From Pseudomonadales bacterium (GTDB lineage: Bacteria; Pseudomonadota; Gammaproteobacteria; Pseudomonadales; Pseudohongiellaceae): 64,000 nt of DNA. The position numbers were made by a program, and so were the translations under genes. The notes under the pieces were generated by a model. The model was given only the letters and a program-made list of their open reading frames with translations. It had not been told where the DNA came from and made no database searches. Location: positions 36,613-100,612 of the forward strand of contig JAJDVS010000066.1 in assembly GCA_022825945.1 (NCBI GenBank), written 5' to 3'. The first letter of the stretch is position 1; each line of letters opens with the position of its first letter. Positions 37,695 to 49,470 of the stretch are shown one piece after another.

Positions 37695-39535
37695 AGCAGC
37701 ACTCCCACCGCCACCAGCAGCACCAGTCCCGCGGCCATCGACAGGGCGTACCAGCGCAGATAACCGGTCTGGCTGCGGACGATCAGCATATGCCCCGCCC
37801 GGCTCAGGGAGGTCAGGCCATGGTAGAAGGCGTCGATCACATCTTTTGCATTGACCCGGGCAAGCCACAGGAAGGGATGGACGAACAGCGCATCGTACAG
37901 GCGGTCCATGCCCCAGCCGCTGTGCCAGAAGCGATGCAGGGCTTTCGCCCCGGGCAGTGCCATAATCCGCTCCGCCGGCAAGGCCCCGGTTCCGTAAATC
38001 AGGTAGCTGATGGCGATGCCGACCAGAGGCACGGCAATCATGACCCCGTGCAGCAGCGCGCTGACATGGTGCTCCCCGGCGTGATGGCCGAACACCGCGT
38101 CGAGGGGCAGCGGAATCCAGCCGCCCAGCAGGGACAGGACCATCAGGATGCCCAGCGGCAGGACGATATTCATTCCCTTGACTTCCGTGGCGTTGTGATG
38201 GTTCTTGCTCTGCCCGAAGAACACCACGAAGAACAGACGGAAAGTATAGATGCCGGTAAAGAATGCGCCCACCACGCCGCCCAGCCAGAGCCAGAAACCG
38301 GGACCTTCCACCTCCAGCGCCGCCAGCAGGATTTCATCCTTGCTGAAATAGCCCGAAGTATAGGGAAAGGCCGTCAGGGCCAGCCCGCCGATGAGAAAGC
38401 AGAAAAATCCCACCGGCAATTGCCTGCGCTTGCCTCCCATGCGGAAAATGTCCTGTTCGTGGTGCAGGCTGAGAATGACCGCGCCGGCGCCGAGGAACAG
38501 CAGCGCCTTGAAGAAGGCATGGGTCATCAGATGGAAAATCGCTCCGGACCAGGCGCCCACGCCGAGGCCGAGAAACATGTAGCCGATCTGGGAAACCGTG
38601 GAGAAAGCCAGAATGCGCTTGATGTCGCTCTGGGTCATGGCGGTGAAGCCGGCCATGAGCAGGGTGATCAGGCCCACCCAGGCCACCAGCATCTGCACAT
38701 CGGGCGCAAGTTCGAATAGCACATGGGTGCGGGCGATGAGATAGACCCCGGCGGTAACCATGGTGGCGGCGTGGATCAGGGCGCTGATGGGAGTCGGGCC
38801 CGCCATGGCGTCCGGCAGCCAGGTCTGCAGGGGCAACTGGGCGGACTTGCCCACGGCTCCGCCAAGCAGCAGCAGGGCGGTAATCGCCGGCAGGGTCGAA
38901 CCCGTGGCCCATTCCAGCTCGGCGGCGTGGAGCAGTTCCTGGATATTCAGGGTGCCAAGCTGGGCGAACAGCAGAAACAGGCCGATGGCCATGGCGGTAT
39001 CGCCCACCCGGGTAACCACGAAAGCCTTGCGGGCGGCATAACCGTTTTCGGGATTGTCGTACCAGAAGCCGATCAGCAGGTAACTGCAAAGGCCAACGCC
39101 TTCCCAGCCCAGATAAAGCAGCAGCAGATTGTCCCCCAGCACCAGCAGGAGCATGGCGAAGACGAACAGGTTCATGTAACAGAAAAAGCGCGCGAAATCC
39201 GGGTCGTCGGCCATGTAGCCGGTGGAATAGACATGGATCAGAAAGCCAACGCCGGTAATCACCAGCATCATCACCAGCGACAGGCCGTCGAGGTAGAGAT
39301 TCCAGCCCGGGTCAAAACCGGCCACGGACATCCAGGTCCACAATGGCACGGTATGGCTTTCCAGCCCGGATTGAAGAAAGGCCATCGCCGCCAGGGCGGC
39401 CACCACGAAGGACAGACCCACGCTGCCGGCGCTAACCCAGCCGGCGATGTTCTTGTTGAGGCGGCCTTCACTCAGCGCCAGGATCAGGAATCCCAGCAGC
39501 GGAAAAGTCGGCAGCAGCCAGATCAGGTCAAGCAC
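37691..39535 (-). CDS. nuoL: NADH-quinone oxidoreductase subunit L
   Basis: GKSAQLPLQTWLPDAMAGPTPISALIHAATMVTAGVYLI. Confidence 0.97.
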   Translation of the reverse strand: MLDLIWLLPTFPLLGFLILALSEGRLNKNIAGWVSAGSVGLSFVVAALAAMAFLQSGLESHTVPLWTWMSVAGFDPGWNLYLDGLSLVMMLVITGVGFLIHVYSTGYMADDPDFARFFCYMNLFVFAMLLLVLGDNLLLLYLGWEGVGLCSYLLIGFWYDNPENGYAARKAFVVTRVGDTAMAIGLFLLFAQLGTLNIQELLHAAELEWATGSTLPAITALLLLGGAVGKSAQLPLQTWLPDAMAGPTPISALIHAATMVTAGVYLIARTHVLFELAPDVQMLVAWVGLITLLMAGFTAMTQSDIKRILAFSTVSQIGYMFLGLGVGAWSGAIFHLMTHAFFKALLFLGAGAVILSLHHEQDIFRMGGKRRQLPVGFFCFLIGGLALTAFPYTSGYFSKDEILLAALEVEGPGFWLWLGGVVGAFFTGIYTFRLFFVVFFGQSKNHHNATEVKGMNIVLPLGILMVLSLLGGWIPLPLDAVFGHHAGEHHVSALLHGVMIAVPLVGIAISYLIYGTGALPAERIMALPGAKALHRFWHSGWGMDRLYDALFVHPFLWLARVNAKDVIDAFYHGLTSLSRAGHMLIVRSQTGYLRWYALSMAAGLVLLVAVGVLL

Positions 39536-39539
39536 TTCC

Positions 39540-39847
39540 CTATCCCTTCAATTCACTGAGCACATTGATGTCCACGGTCTGGTAACGCCGGTACAACTGG
39601 ATGATCAGGCTCAGGCCCACCGCCACTTCCGCCGCGGCCAGGGTCAGAATCAGAATGAACATGATCTGCCCGTCGGGATGGCCCCAGCGCGAGCCGGCGA
39701 CGATGAAGGCCAGCCCGCAGGCGTTGAGCATGATTTCCAGCGACATCAGCACAAACACGATATTGCGCCGGGTCAGCACGCCGATGAGCCCCAGGCTGAA
39801 CAGGATTCCCGCCAGGATCAGGCCATGGGCAATGGGTATGCTTCCCA

Positions 39848-39848
<1 letters not shown>
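39540..39848 (-). CDS. nuoK: NADH-quinone oxidoreductase subunit K
   Basis: [49 protein letters not shown], 102 aa. Confidence 0.95.
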
Positions 39849-40344
<496 letters not shown>

Positions 40345-40348
<4 letters not shown>

Positions 40349-40884
40349 GGCAGCAGGCTCCGCACGTCCACCGGCTCGGCTTCATTGAGCGCCTCGCCCT
40401 TGTCCTTGCCGGCGACCTGCTTGCCGGCAACCCGGTAGAAGTTGTAATCGTGGTACTTGCCGGTGCCGTCGATGAGCAGATCCTCCTTTTCCCAGACCAT
40501 GTCCTGACGCACGTATTCCGCCATTTCGAAATCCGGCGTCAATTGAATGGCGTTGGTGGGGCAGGCTTCCTCGCAAAAACCGCACATGATGCAGCGGGAG
40601 AAATTGATGCGGAAGAACTCCGGATACCAGCGACCGTCTTCGGTTTCGGTTTTCTGCAGGGCGATGCAATCCACCGGGCAGGCGACGGCGCAAAGATTGC
40701 AGGCCACGCAGCGCTCTTCGCCGTCCGGGTCCCGGCTGAGAATGATGCGGCCGCGCCAGCGGGGAAACATGTAGGGCTGCTCGTCGGGATACTCCACCGT
40801 GTCCGCCTTGACGAACAGCTTGCGGAACACGCGCCACAGGGTCACCGCCTGACTGAGCAGGGTATCCCGGATCAGGCTGAACAT
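40345..40884 (-). CDS. nuoI: NADH-quinone oxidoreductase subunit I
   Basis: Two 4Fe-4S motifs: [12 protein letters not shown] and [12 protein letters not shown]. Confidence 0.96.
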
Positions 40885-40931
40885 ATCGGTCTCCCGCAAT
40901 GTTTTTCCGGCTGCTTGCGCATCGTCTCCTC

Positions 40932-41891
40932 CTACAGGGTATTCAGCACCGCCACGCCGGTAATCAGCAAATTGAGCAGCGACAATGGCAAGAGGAACAG
41001 CCAGCCATAGCTCATGAGCTGGTCATAGCGTGGCCGCGGCAGCGCGGCGCGCATGAGAATGAAAAAGGCGATGAAAAATCCCGCCTTGAGGGCAAACCAG
41101 ACAATCGGCGGCAGAAACGAAGGCCCGAGCCAACCGCCGAAAAACAGCACCGTGATCAGCGAGGAAATCAGCACGAGGCCAAGATACTCGCCGACGAAAA
41201 ACATGCCGAATTTCATGCCCGAATACTCGGTGTGATAGCCGGCGCAGATTTCCTGCTCCGCCTCGGGAATATCGAAGGGCAGCCGGTGGCTTTCCGCCAC
41301 GCCGGCGATCAGGAAAATCAGGAATCCGATGCACTGGGGAACGATATACCAGCCGTCGGCCTGGGATTCCACGATCTCCCGCAGGTTGAAACTGCCGGCG
41401 AGCACGATGACGCCCAGCAGGGAAATGCCCATGAAGACTTCGTAGCTCACCATCTGGGCCGCCGCCCGCAGGCTGCCGAGCAGGGCGTACTTGTTGTTCG
41501 AGGAAAGCCCCCCAAGCATGACGCTGTAGGCGCCGAGGGAAGCCATGGCGAGCACGAACAGCACACCGATATTGGAATCGATGACGCCGATTTCCGGCGT
41601 GAAGGGAATCACCGCAAAACTCATCAGCACCACCACCATGATGATGGCCGGGGCGAGCACGAAACTGAGCCGGTCGGCGAATGGCGGCACCCAGTCTTCC
41701 TTGGTGAATATCTTGATCATGTCCGCCACCACCTGGAAGATACCGAACCAGCCCACCCGATTGGGGCCGAGCCGTTCCTGCCAGAAGCCGAGCAGGCGCC
41801 TTTCGACCCAGATCAACATGGCGGCAAGCACGATCACCGCCAGCAGAATGCTGGCGATACTGAGGCCGGACCCCACTGCGAAAGCGAACAT
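40932..41891 (-). CDS. nuoH: NADH-quinone oxidoreductase subunit H
   Basis: [64 protein letters not shown]. Confidence 0.97.
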   Translation of the reverse strand: MFAFAVGSGLSIASILLAVIVLAAMLIWVERRLLGFWQERLGPNRVGWFGIFQVVADMIKIFTKEDWVPPFADRLSFVLAPAIIMVVVLMSFAVIPFTPEIGVIDSNIGVLFVLAMASLGAYSVMLGGLSSNNKYALLGSLRAAAQMVSYEVFMGISLLGVIVLAGSFNLREIVESQADGWYIVPQCIGFLIFLIAGVAESHRLPFDIPEAEQEICAGYHTEYSGMKFGMFFVGEYLGLVLISSLITVLFFGGWLGPSFLPPIVWFALKAGFFIAFFILMRAALPRPRYDQLMSYGWLFLLPLSLLNLLITGVAVLNTL

Positions 41892-41894
41892 GTC

Positions 41895-44648
41895 CTAGCT
41901 CCCTTGCGCCAGGTCGGAGACGATCAATTCGCCGAGGCCGCGGTCAAGCGCCACGGCAGCGTCCCCGGCGGCCGGCGCCAGACTGACCCGGGCGCCAAGC
42001 CCGTGAAAGTCGATTTCCCGGTCGCTGGCATGCAGGGCGGCGACGCCGGGCGGCATGCTGCCGCGGACACAGGCGAGCACGGTGACGCTGGCGTCTTCTC
42101 CCCGCACGCTCACGGCGGCGCCGTGGGTAAGGCCATGCCCGGCGGCAAGCCCGGGGGAAATCGCCACATAGGCGTCGCCCATGCGCTTGCGAATCGCTTC
42201 GCTGCGGGCACTGAGTTCCTCGCTGCCGAATATCTGCCGCGCCGGCGTCAGTTCAATTCCGGTGGCCTCGTCCGCTTCGGGTACCGGATGGAATCCGCCG
42301 CCCGCTCCACGCTCAAGCAGCAAGGCGCCGACATGACCCTGGCGAAGCGGCCCATTGATCTCATCCTGAAACTTGCTGATGCTCTGATTGGAATTCCACT
42401 GGGGCGCCCAGGGCGAGGCAAGCAGGGTCGCGTCGCGCCGCGCGGGAACGCCTTCCATGGAAAAGGCCAGCGCCGAATCCGGGTCCTGGGCCTGTTTCGG
42501 CTCGTGCACATTCAGATTGGCCTTCATGGCGGTTCTGCCGCTGTAGCGTTCCGGCTGCCGCGGCAGCTTGCCGCCGCCGGGCAAATGGGAGGTATCCGGC
42601 AAGACTTTCCCCAGGGTCTTCATGGCGGGCGCGCTGGCGGCGCAGTCATGCAGGGCTTCGCGGAAATGGGCGAATTCCCCGGTCCATTGCCATGCCGGTC
42701 GCGCCGCGCTGTGATTGCGGTGCACCTGCCAGGCGAGTTGCGCCCTGCCCTCATAATTCACATACGTCGCCTGCTGTTCGGAGAAGGCGGTAACCGGCAG
42801 GACGAGGTCGGCCCTGGCGGTGGTGCGATTGGGCAGCAGATCCAGCGCCACAGTGGTTCTGGCGGCTTTCAGGGCGGCGTCCACCCGGGCATGGGGGGCG
42901 CGGCGGTAGAGATCGTTTTCCAGCACGATGAGGTTTTCCGCCTCGCCACTGGCGAGTTTGTCCAGCGCGGCTTCGAGGCTGTTTTCCGACCTGGTGAGCA
43001 GATGCAGCCCCATGCTGTTGACTTCCCCGGTGAGCAGGCACAGGTCCAGCGGTTTCTGTTCGTCATTGCCGCGACGCTTGCGCAGCGCCCGGGCGATATT
43101 GCCCGCGGCCCGGATCAACTCGACCCGGCCGTTGCCCGCGCCGGCAACGATCAATGGCCTTTTCGCCGCGGCCAGTCGTTCGGCGATCTGCTCAAGCTGC
43201 GCCGAATTCCCTCCGCCATCGCCACTCGCCGCCGGCGCATCGGCATGAATCCGGTGGGCCAGGGCGAAGGCTTGCCGCGCCAGACCGGAAGGCGTATCGA
43301 TGACGCTTGCTTCCGCCACGTCGTCAAGCCGGGTGGCGCCGGTGGCGAACAGGTACAGGGGGCTGCGCTCGTGCTGGGCGATTTCACGCACGGCGGCGTC
43401 CTGCCAGTGGGGAATTCTCGCTGAATCCGCCAGTTCATAGGCCCGGTTGCGAACCGACTGGCGCAGGGCCAGGGCGATCCTCGGCGCGGTATTGGTCACG
43501 TCCTCACCGAGTACGAGTACGGCGTCGGCCTGTTCGATTTCCCGGATCGAAGGGTTGTGAAAGGCCGGATCCCCGGCGAATGCGGCGATTTCATCCATGC
43601 AGGCCTGTTCCGCGGCGGAAAATCCCCCATGAAAATTCGCCTCGCCCACGAGTTTGCGCAGCGCATGATTGGCCTCATTGCCCGCCCGGGGCGAGCCGAT
43701 GGCAATGGCCTTGCCGGCGATTTCCCGCAGCCGCGACACCGCCGTTTCGGCGTCAAGCGTCTTGCCTTGGGCGTCTTGCGGCTGTTGCAGGCGCTCGGCA
43801 TGGTTCACGTAGCCCGTGCCGAACCGTCCCCGGTCACAGATGAAGTAGCCGTTCAATTCGCTATGGTAGCGATTGACAATCCTGCGCAGTTCGCCATAGC
43901 GCTCGCCGGGTGCGGTATTGCAGCCCACGCCGCAGCCGGTGCAGATCGAAGGCGCGGTCTGCAAGTCCCATTTTCGGCTGTAGCGCTCGCTGAAAACCTT
44001 GTCGGTAAAGACCCCCGTGGGGCAGACTTCCACGAGATTGCCGCTGAATTCGCTTTCCAGGGCGCCTTCCTCATGACGGCCGAAATAGGTGTGGTGGTGC
44101 GCCGCCTGGGCCGCAAGGTCCACTCCGCCAGCGTATTCGGAATAGAAGCGCACGCAGCGGTAGCAGGTGATGCAGCGGTTCATCTCGTGATTGATGAAGG
44201 GGCCGAGATACTGGTTGCGGTGGGTGACTTTCTTCTTGTCGTAGCGGCGGTAGTTGTGGCCCGACATCAAGGTCATGTCCTGCAGATGACATTCGCCGCC
44301 CTCCTCGCAGACCGGACAGTCGTGTGGATGGCTGATCATCAGGCTTTCGATGACTCCCGCGCGGAAATCCACCGCCCGCGGGTCGGCAATGGAAATTCTC
44401 GCACCGGCCTGCACCGGCGTCATGCAGGCCATGGTGAGCAGGCCGTCCCGGTCTTCTTCGTTGCGATACTGTTTCACCGCGCACTGGCGGCAGGCGCCCA
44501 CGGAACCCATGCAGGGGTGCCAGCAGAAATACGGCAGGTCCAGTCCCAGGGACAGGCATTCCTGCAACAGGTTGCTGTCGGCGTTCACCTGGTAGGCAAC
44601 GTCGTCGATGATGATTTCAACTTTCGTCTTTTCTGTCATTGTCGTCAT
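41895..44648 (-). CDS. nuoG: NADH-quinone oxidoreductase subunit G
   Basis: 2Fe-2S N-terminus, SHPHDCPVCEEGGECHLQDMTLMSGHNYRRYDKKKVTHRNQYLGPFINHEMNRCITCYRCVRFY. Confidence 0.96.
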   Translation of the reverse strand: MTTMTEKTKVEIIIDDVAYQVNADSNLLQECLSLGLDLPYFCWHPCMGSVGACRQCAVKQYRNEEDRDGLLTMACMTPVQAGARISIADPRAVDFRAGVIESLMISHPHDCPVCEEGGECHLQDMTLMSGHNYRRYDKKKVTHRNQYLGPFINHEMNRCITCYRCVRFYSEYAGGVDLAAQAAHHHTYFGRHEEGALESEFSGNLVEVCPTGVFTDKVFSERYSRKWDLQTAPSICTGCGVGCNTAPGERYGELRRIVNRYHSELNGYFICDRGRFGTGYVNHAERLQQPQDAQGKTLDAETAVSRLREIAGKAIAIGSPRAGNEANHALRKLVGEANFHGGFSAAEQACMDEIAAFAGDPAFHNPSIREIEQADAVLVLGEDVTNTAPRIALALRQSVRNRAYELADSARIPHWQDAAVREIAQHERSPLYLFATGATRLDDVAEASVIDTPSGLARQAFALAHRIHADAPAASGDGGGNSAQLEQIAERLAAAKRPLIVAGAGNGRVELIRAAGNIARALRKRRGNDEQKPLDLCLLTGEVNSMGLHLLTRSENSLEAALDKLASGEAENLIVLENDLYRRAPHARVDAALKAARTTVALDLLPNRTTARADLVLPVTAFSEQQATYVNYEGRAQLAWQVHRNHSAARPAWQWTGEFAHFREALHDCAASAPAMKTLGKVLPDTSHLPGGGKLPRQPERYSGRTAMKANLNVHEPKQAQDPDSALAFSMEGVPARRDATLLASPWAPQWNSNQSISKFQDEINGPLRQGHVGALLLERGAGGGFHPVPEADEATGIELTPARQIFGSEELSARSEAIRKRMGDAYVAISPGLAAGHGLTHGAAVSVRGEDASVTVLACVRGSMPPGVAALHASDREIDFHGLGARVSLAPAAGDAAVALDRGLGELIVSDLAQGS

Positions 44649-45925
44649 TGCTTGTACGGACAGCGTTGCTCGCTGATATGGCGTTCAAAATCCTCGCGAA
44701 AATAGCGCAGGCCGCTGCCCAGGGGCGCGGTGGCGCCGGGGGCCAGGGCGCAGAAGGTCTTGCCCGGGCCCAGGTAATCCACATGTTCCTCCAGAATCGC
44801 CAGATCCCGGTGGCTGCCCTTCCCCGCCTCGAACGCCCGGAAAATTTCATCGACCCATGGCAGGCCGTCGCGGCAGGGCGTGCAGTAGCCGCAGGACTCG
44901 TGGGAGAAAAAAGTCATCAGGTTGCCGATCATTCCCACCGGGCAGGTCTGGCTGTCGAGCACGATCATGGTGCCGGTGGCGAGCCGGCTGCCGGCGCCGG
45001 CGATGTCGTCATAATCCAGATTGAGGTCGAGATGCTCGGGCAGCATGAAATCGGTGGAGCCGCCGCCGGGCAGAAAGCCCTTGAGTTCGAGACCGTCGCG
45101 CATGCCGCCGGCATAGACTTCCATCAGTTCCCGGATCGGCGTGCCCAGGGGCAACTCCCAGCAGCCCGGGCTGCGCACCTTGCCGCTGACGCCGAACAGC
45201 TTGGTGCCGTGGTCATTGCCCTTTGTCAGACTGCGGTACCAGTCGATGCCCCAGGCCATGATCCCCGGCAAATTGCACACGGTTTCCACATTGTTGACGA
45301 TGGTGGGCTTGCCCCACAGCCCGCTGACCTGGGGAAAGGGCGGCTTGGCCCGGGGATTGGCGCGCTTGCCTTCCAGGGCATTGAGCAAGGCGGTTTCCTC
45401 GCCGCAGATGTAGCGGCCGGCGCTGGTGTGGAGAATGATTTCGAGATCGAAGCCGGTGTCGAGAATGTTGTTTCCAAGATAGCCGCGCTCACGGGCTTCC
45501 GCCAGGGCCTTGCGCAGGATGCGTTCGGATTCGGTGTATTCGCCCCGCAGGAAGATATAGGCGGTATTCGCCTGGATGGCGTAGGAGGCGATGATCATGC
45601 CGTCGATGAGCAGGTGCGGGTCACCTTCCATGAGCAGGCGATCCTTGAAAGTTCCCGGCTCCATTTCGTCCGCATTGACCACGAAATATTTCTGTTTCGG
45701 CGCATCGTCGCCCATGGGGACGAAACTCCATTTCAGCCCAGTGGGGAAGCCGGCGCCGCCGCGACCCTTGAGGCCCGAATCCTTGACCTTGTCGAGCACG
45801 TCCGAAGGCTCGAGCCCACGGGCGATTTCGCGCAGGCCGCGATAGCCGTCCACGGCCTCATAGGCGGCGAGGTCGAAAGGCGGCCGCGACAGGTCGATGT
45901 TCCGGGTGAGTGGATTGCTGACCAC
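44645..45925 (-). CDS. nuoF: NADH-quinone oxidoreductase subunit F
   Basis: LKGRGGAGFPTGLKWSF (NADH-binding), ESCGYCTPCRDGLPW (4Fe-4S). Confidence 0.97.
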   Translation of the reverse strand: MVSNPLTRNIDLSRPPFDLAAYEAVDGYRGLREIARGLEPSDVLDKVKDSGLKGRGGAGFPTGLKWSFVPMGDDAPKQKYFVVNADEMEPGTFKDRLLMEGDPHLLIDGMIIASYAIQANTAYIFLRGEYTESERILRKALAEARERGYLGNNILDTGFDLEIILHTSAGRYICGEETALLNALEGKRANPRAKPPFPQVSGLWGKPTIVNNVETVCNLPGIMAWGIDWYRSLTKGNDHGTKLFGVSGKVRSPGCWELPLGTPIRELMEVYAGGMRDGLELKGFLPGGGSTDFMLPEHLDLNLDYDDIAGAGSRLATGTMIVLDSQTCPVGMIGNLMTFFSHESCGYCTPCRDGLPWVDEIFRAFEAGKGSHRDLAILEEHVDYLGPGKTFCALAPGATAPLGSGLRYFREDFERHISEQRCPYKQ

Positions 45926-45926
45926 C

Positions 45927-46454
45927 TTATTCCGCGCCTTTCCGGTATTGGGCGAAAATCGCGCCGAGGTCGGCCCGGTCGAGATTGCGGTGCTGATCGG
46001 GACCCACCATCATCACCGGCGCCCGGTCGCAGTCGCCGAGACAGGGCACGGGGATCAGGGTGAAATTTCCGTCCGTGGTGGTTTCGCCAAAATCGATACC
46101 CAGTTCGCCGGCGATTTTGTCCTTCACCTGCTCGCAGCCCATGATCCAGCAACTGACGCTGTTGCAATACAGAATGACGTTCCTGCCCACGGGCCGGCGA
46201 TAGATCAGATTGAAAAAGGTCGCCACCCCTTCGAGTTCGGCGATGGGCAATCGCAGGTATTCCGCCACCGCCCGCAGGGATTCGTCGGAAACCCAGCCCC
46301 GGTGCTTTTGCACGATCTTGAGCGCTTCCAGTCCCACGGCCCGGGCGTCCGGATACAACGTCCGCTCGTGCTCGATTTCGGCGATTTCCGTCTCCCGCAG
46401 ATAGTCCGCCGCTACGGTGGTGGAGGCGATAAGCTGATTTTCCCCTGTATTCAC
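45927..46454 (-). CDS. nuoE: NADH-quinone oxidoreductase subunit E
   Basis: GVATFFNLIYRRPVGRNVILYCNSVSCWIMG... PVPCLGDCDRAPVMMV. Confidence 0.95.
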   Translation of the reverse strand: MNTGENQLIASTTVAADYLRETEIAEIEHERTLYPDARAVGLEALKIVQKHRGWVSDESLRAVAEYLRLPIAELEGVATFFNLIYRRPVGRNVILYCNSVSCWIMGCEQVKDKIAGELGIDFGETTTDGNFTLIPVPCLGDCDRAPVMMVGPDQHRNLDRADLGAIFAQYRKGAE

Positions 46455-46463
46455 GCTTGTCCC

Positions 46464-48242
46464 CTACCTGTCCACATCGGCCATGACAAAATCGATGCTG
46501 GCGATGATCGCGATCAGGTCCGCCACCATGAAGCCGTTGCTGATATGGGGAATCATCTGCAAGTGGGCGAAGGACGGAGTGCGGATGCGGGTGCGATAGG
46601 AACCGCCGCTGCCATCGCTTACCAGGTAGTAACTGTTGATGCCCTTGGTCGCCTCGATGGCCACGGTGGCCTCGTCCGGCGGCACCACGGGCCCCCAGCT
46701 CACGCTGAGAAAGTGGTTGATGAGGGTTTCGATATCGCGCAGGGTCTCTTTCCTGCGCGGCGGCGTGGTCAGGGGATGTTCGGACTTGTATGGGCCGCCC
46801 GGCATATTGTCAAGACATTGCTTGATTATCCTCAGACTTTGCCGCATTTCCTCCACCCGCACCGCGCAGCGGTCGTAGCAATCGCCGTTGACGGCGATGG
46901 GCACGTCGAACTCGAAATTGTCGTAACCGGCGTAGGGGCGCTGCTTGCGGAAGTCCCATTCCAGACCGGTGGCCCGGAGGCCGGCGCCGGTGACGCCCCA
47001 GTCAAAGGCTTCCCGGGTATCGTAGGCGCCGATGCCCTGGGTGCGGCGCTTGAGCACGCCATTGTTGAGCACCATGGCGTCATATTCGTCTATGCGCGGC
47101 GGCATGAATTCCAGCAGTTCGCGCACTCTCATGTCCCAGCCTTCGGGCAGGTCCTGGGCCACGCCGCCAATGCGGAACCAGCCCGGATGCATCCGCGCGC
47201 CGCAGATCGATTCGATGATATTGAAGATGCGCTCGCGCTCCACGAACATGTAGAAGATCGGCGAAAGCTGGCCCACGTCCTGGGCGAAGGTGCCGTAGAA
47301 CAGCAGGTGGCTGCAGAGCCGGAACATCTCGGCGAGCATGATGCGGATCACCTTCGCCCGCTCGGGCGCCTCGATGCCCGCCATTTTCTCCACCGCCATG
47401 ACATAGGGCAGGTTGTTCATCACCCCGCCGAGATAGTCGATGCGGTCGGTGTAGGGAATGAAGGTGTGCCAGGACTGGCGTTCCGCCATTTTCTCCGCGC
47501 CGCGGTGGTGGTAGCCGATGTCGGGCACGGCATCGACAAGAATCTCGCCATCGAGTTGCAGGGCGATGCGGAAGGCGCCGTGTACGCTGGGATGATTGGG
47601 GCCGAGATTGAGGAACATGAACTCGGAGTTTTCCGACTTGCGCCGCATGCCCCATTGTTCGGGGTTGAACAGCAGCGCGCCCTGCTCGTAGCCCGCCTGA
47701 TCGTCGTCGAGCGAGTACGGGTCCATTTCCGTCGCCCGGGCGGGATGTTCCTTGCGCAGGGGGTGGCCTTCCCAGGTGGGCGGCAGGATCAGCCGGAACA
47801 GGTTGGGATGGCCGGAGAAGTCGATACCGAACATGTCCCAGGCTTCCCGTTCGTACCAGTTGGCCGCGGGCCACAGACCGGTTGCCGTGGGTACGCTGAG
47901 GTCCGCGTCGAACAGCGCCACCTTGACGCGAAAATCGCAGTTGCCGGAAAAAGACATCAGATGGTAGACCACAGTGAATTCGCTGGCTGGCTGCCCTTCC
48001 CGGCGGGTTCGCAGCCGCTCGTCGATTGCGCTCAGGTCGAATAGCATCTCGAAGCGGGGTCTTTCGCCATCGCGCAGTTCGCGCAGAAACTCCACCACAT
48101 CGGCCCGGTCAACCCAGACTGTCGGGATGCCGTCGCAAGTGAACTGTTCCGCAACGATGCGACCGGCGAATTTTGCCTGCAACCCGGGCGGAATACGGCT
48201 GGCGAGGTCTTGCTTCGGACTGGCGGCGACTGCGACTGACAT
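46464..48242 (-). CDS. nuoC: NADH-quinone oxidoreductase fused subunit C/D
   Basis: NuoC-like N-terminal part ([23 protein letters not shown]) continuous with NuoD ([48 protein letters not shown]). Confidence 0.96.
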   Translation of the reverse strand: MSVAVAASPKQDLASRIPPGLQAKFAGRIVAEQFTCDGIPTVWVDRADVVEFLRELRDGERPRFEMLFDLSAIDERLRTRREGQPASEFTVVYHLMSFSGNCDFRVKVALFDADLSVPTATGLWPAANWYEREAWDMFGIDFSGHPNLFRLILPPTWEGHPLRKEHPARATEMDPYSLDDDQAGYEQGALLFNPEQWGMRRKSENSEFMFLNLGPNHPSVHGAFRIALQLDGEILVDAVPDIGYHHRGAEKMAERQSWHTFIPYTDRIDYLGGVMNNLPYVMAVEKMAGIEAPERAKVIRIMLAEMFRLCSHLLFYGTFAQDVGQLSPIFYMFVERERIFNIIESICGARMHPGWFRIGGVAQDLPEGWDMRVRELLEFMPPRIDEYDAMVLNNGVLKRRTQGIGAYDTREAFDWGVTGAGLRATGLEWDFRKQRPYAGYDNFEFDVPIAVNGDCYDRCAVRVEEMRQSLRIIKQCLDNMPGGPYKSEHPLTTPPRRKETLRDIETLINHFLSVSWGPVVPPDEATVAIEATKGINSYYLVSDGSGGSYRTRIRTPSFAHLQMIPHISNGFMVADLIAIIASIDFVMADVDR

Positions 48243-48267
48243 GTGGATGCAGGTTCCCCGAGCCGTT

Positions 48268-48909
48268 TCAGACGCGATCCGGCGAGCGCAATTCCGTGGC
48301 CGCGATACGCTCGGCCTGACGGAACTCGCGCTGCACGGTTCTCGGCTTCTTCTGGATGACGCCCTGGTCGTTGATGACCCAACTCAGGGGACGACGTTGC
48401 CTGCCCACCTGTTCCTGCAACAGGATCAGCCCCTGCAGCAGGGCCTCCGGGCGCGGTGGGCAGCCGGAAACATACACATCCACGGGCAGAAACTTGTCCA
48501 CCCCCTGCACCACCGAATAAATATCGTACATTCCCCCGGAATTGGCGCAGGAGCCCATGCTGATCACCCATTTGGGTTCGAGCATCTGGTCATGAAGCAG
48601 GCGCACCACCGGCGCCATCTTGCGAAACACCGTACCGGCAATGACGATCAGGTCAGCCTGCCGCGGCGTGCCGCGGATGACTTCGGCGCCGAAGCGGGCA
48701 AGGTCGTGGCGGGCGGTGAACGCGGTGGCCATTTCCACATAACAGCAGGAAAGGCCGAAATTGAATGGCCAGATGGAATTCTTGCGGCCCCAGGCGACCA
48801 TGTCCTCCAGATTGGCCATGACCACATTACGGCGCAGGAATTCGTCGATACTGGACCCGCCGGGCTGGCCCGAGGCCGCATCTTCGGCTTTCTGCAACTG
48901 CCAGCTCAA
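48268..48909 (-). CDS. nuoB: NADH-quinone oxidoreductase subunit B
   Basis: [50 protein letters not shown]. Confidence 0.97.
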   Translation of the reverse strand: MSWQLQKAEDAASGQPGGSSIDEFLRRNVVMANLEDMVAWGRKNSIWPFNFGLSCCYVEMATAFTARHDLARFGAEVIRGTPRQADLIVIAGTVFRKMAPVVRLLHDQMLEPKWVISMGSCANSGGMYDIYSVVQGVDKFLPVDVYVSGCPPRPEALLQGLILLQEQVGRQRRPLSWVINDQGVIQKKPRTVQREFRQAERIAATELRSPDRV

Positions 48910-49334
48910 AGCTCGAACTCCTTGCGGTTCACCACGCCGCCGCTGCCGCGCAACTCGCGCAGTCCGCGTCGCTGGATATCCGTGCGCCAGTCCAGCGCGC
49001 CCACGCGCCAGAGATAGAACAGCGCCGCAAGCAGAATCCCGATAAATACCGTGATCTCGACAAAACCCACCCAGCCGGTTTCCCGCACTCCCACTGCCCA
49101 GGCGAAAAGGAACACCACTTCGAGATCGAAGATGATGAACAGGATCGCCGGCAGATAGAAATGCACCGAGCTGCGGAACTGGGCCGAACCCACCGAAACG
49201 ATGCCAGACTCAAAAGGCGTTCCGGTGTATTTTCCGGCCGCGCTCTGGCCCAGAACGAACGACAGGCCGAGCATGACGCCGACAATCGCCAGCACGGCGG
49301 CGGAATATATGAAAAAAGGCGCCAGATCGCTCAT
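48906..49334 (-). CDS. nuoA: NADH-quinone oxidoreductase subunit A
   Basis: [43 protein letters not shown]. Confidence 0.96.
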   Translation of the reverse strand: MSDLAPFFIYSAAVLAIVGVMLGLSFVLGQSAAGKYTGTPFESGIVSVGSAQFRSSVHFYLPAILFIIFDLEVVFLFAWAVGVRETGWVGFVEITVFIGILLAALFYLWRVGALDWRTDIQRRGLRELRGSGGVVNRKEFEL

Positions 49335-49470
49335 GGTTTGGAGTAGGTGGCAGATCTCAAAAATTCAGATTTGGCGACGTCAAAAATTGGTCGGGGAATT
49401 TACACGGAACGCCAGCGCAAGGCAAGCGACCCGGAAACGACGGAGAAAACCTCCGGCTATGGAGTTGGGC

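Noticed and set aside
40899-43424. 841-aa plus-strand ORF opposite nuoH/nuoG
   Set aside because: Antisense shadow of the nuo operon; low-complexity His/Gly/Gln content.
45897-48044. 715-aa plus-strand ORF opposite nuoE/nuoCD
   Set aside because: Antisense shadow of conserved nuo genes.
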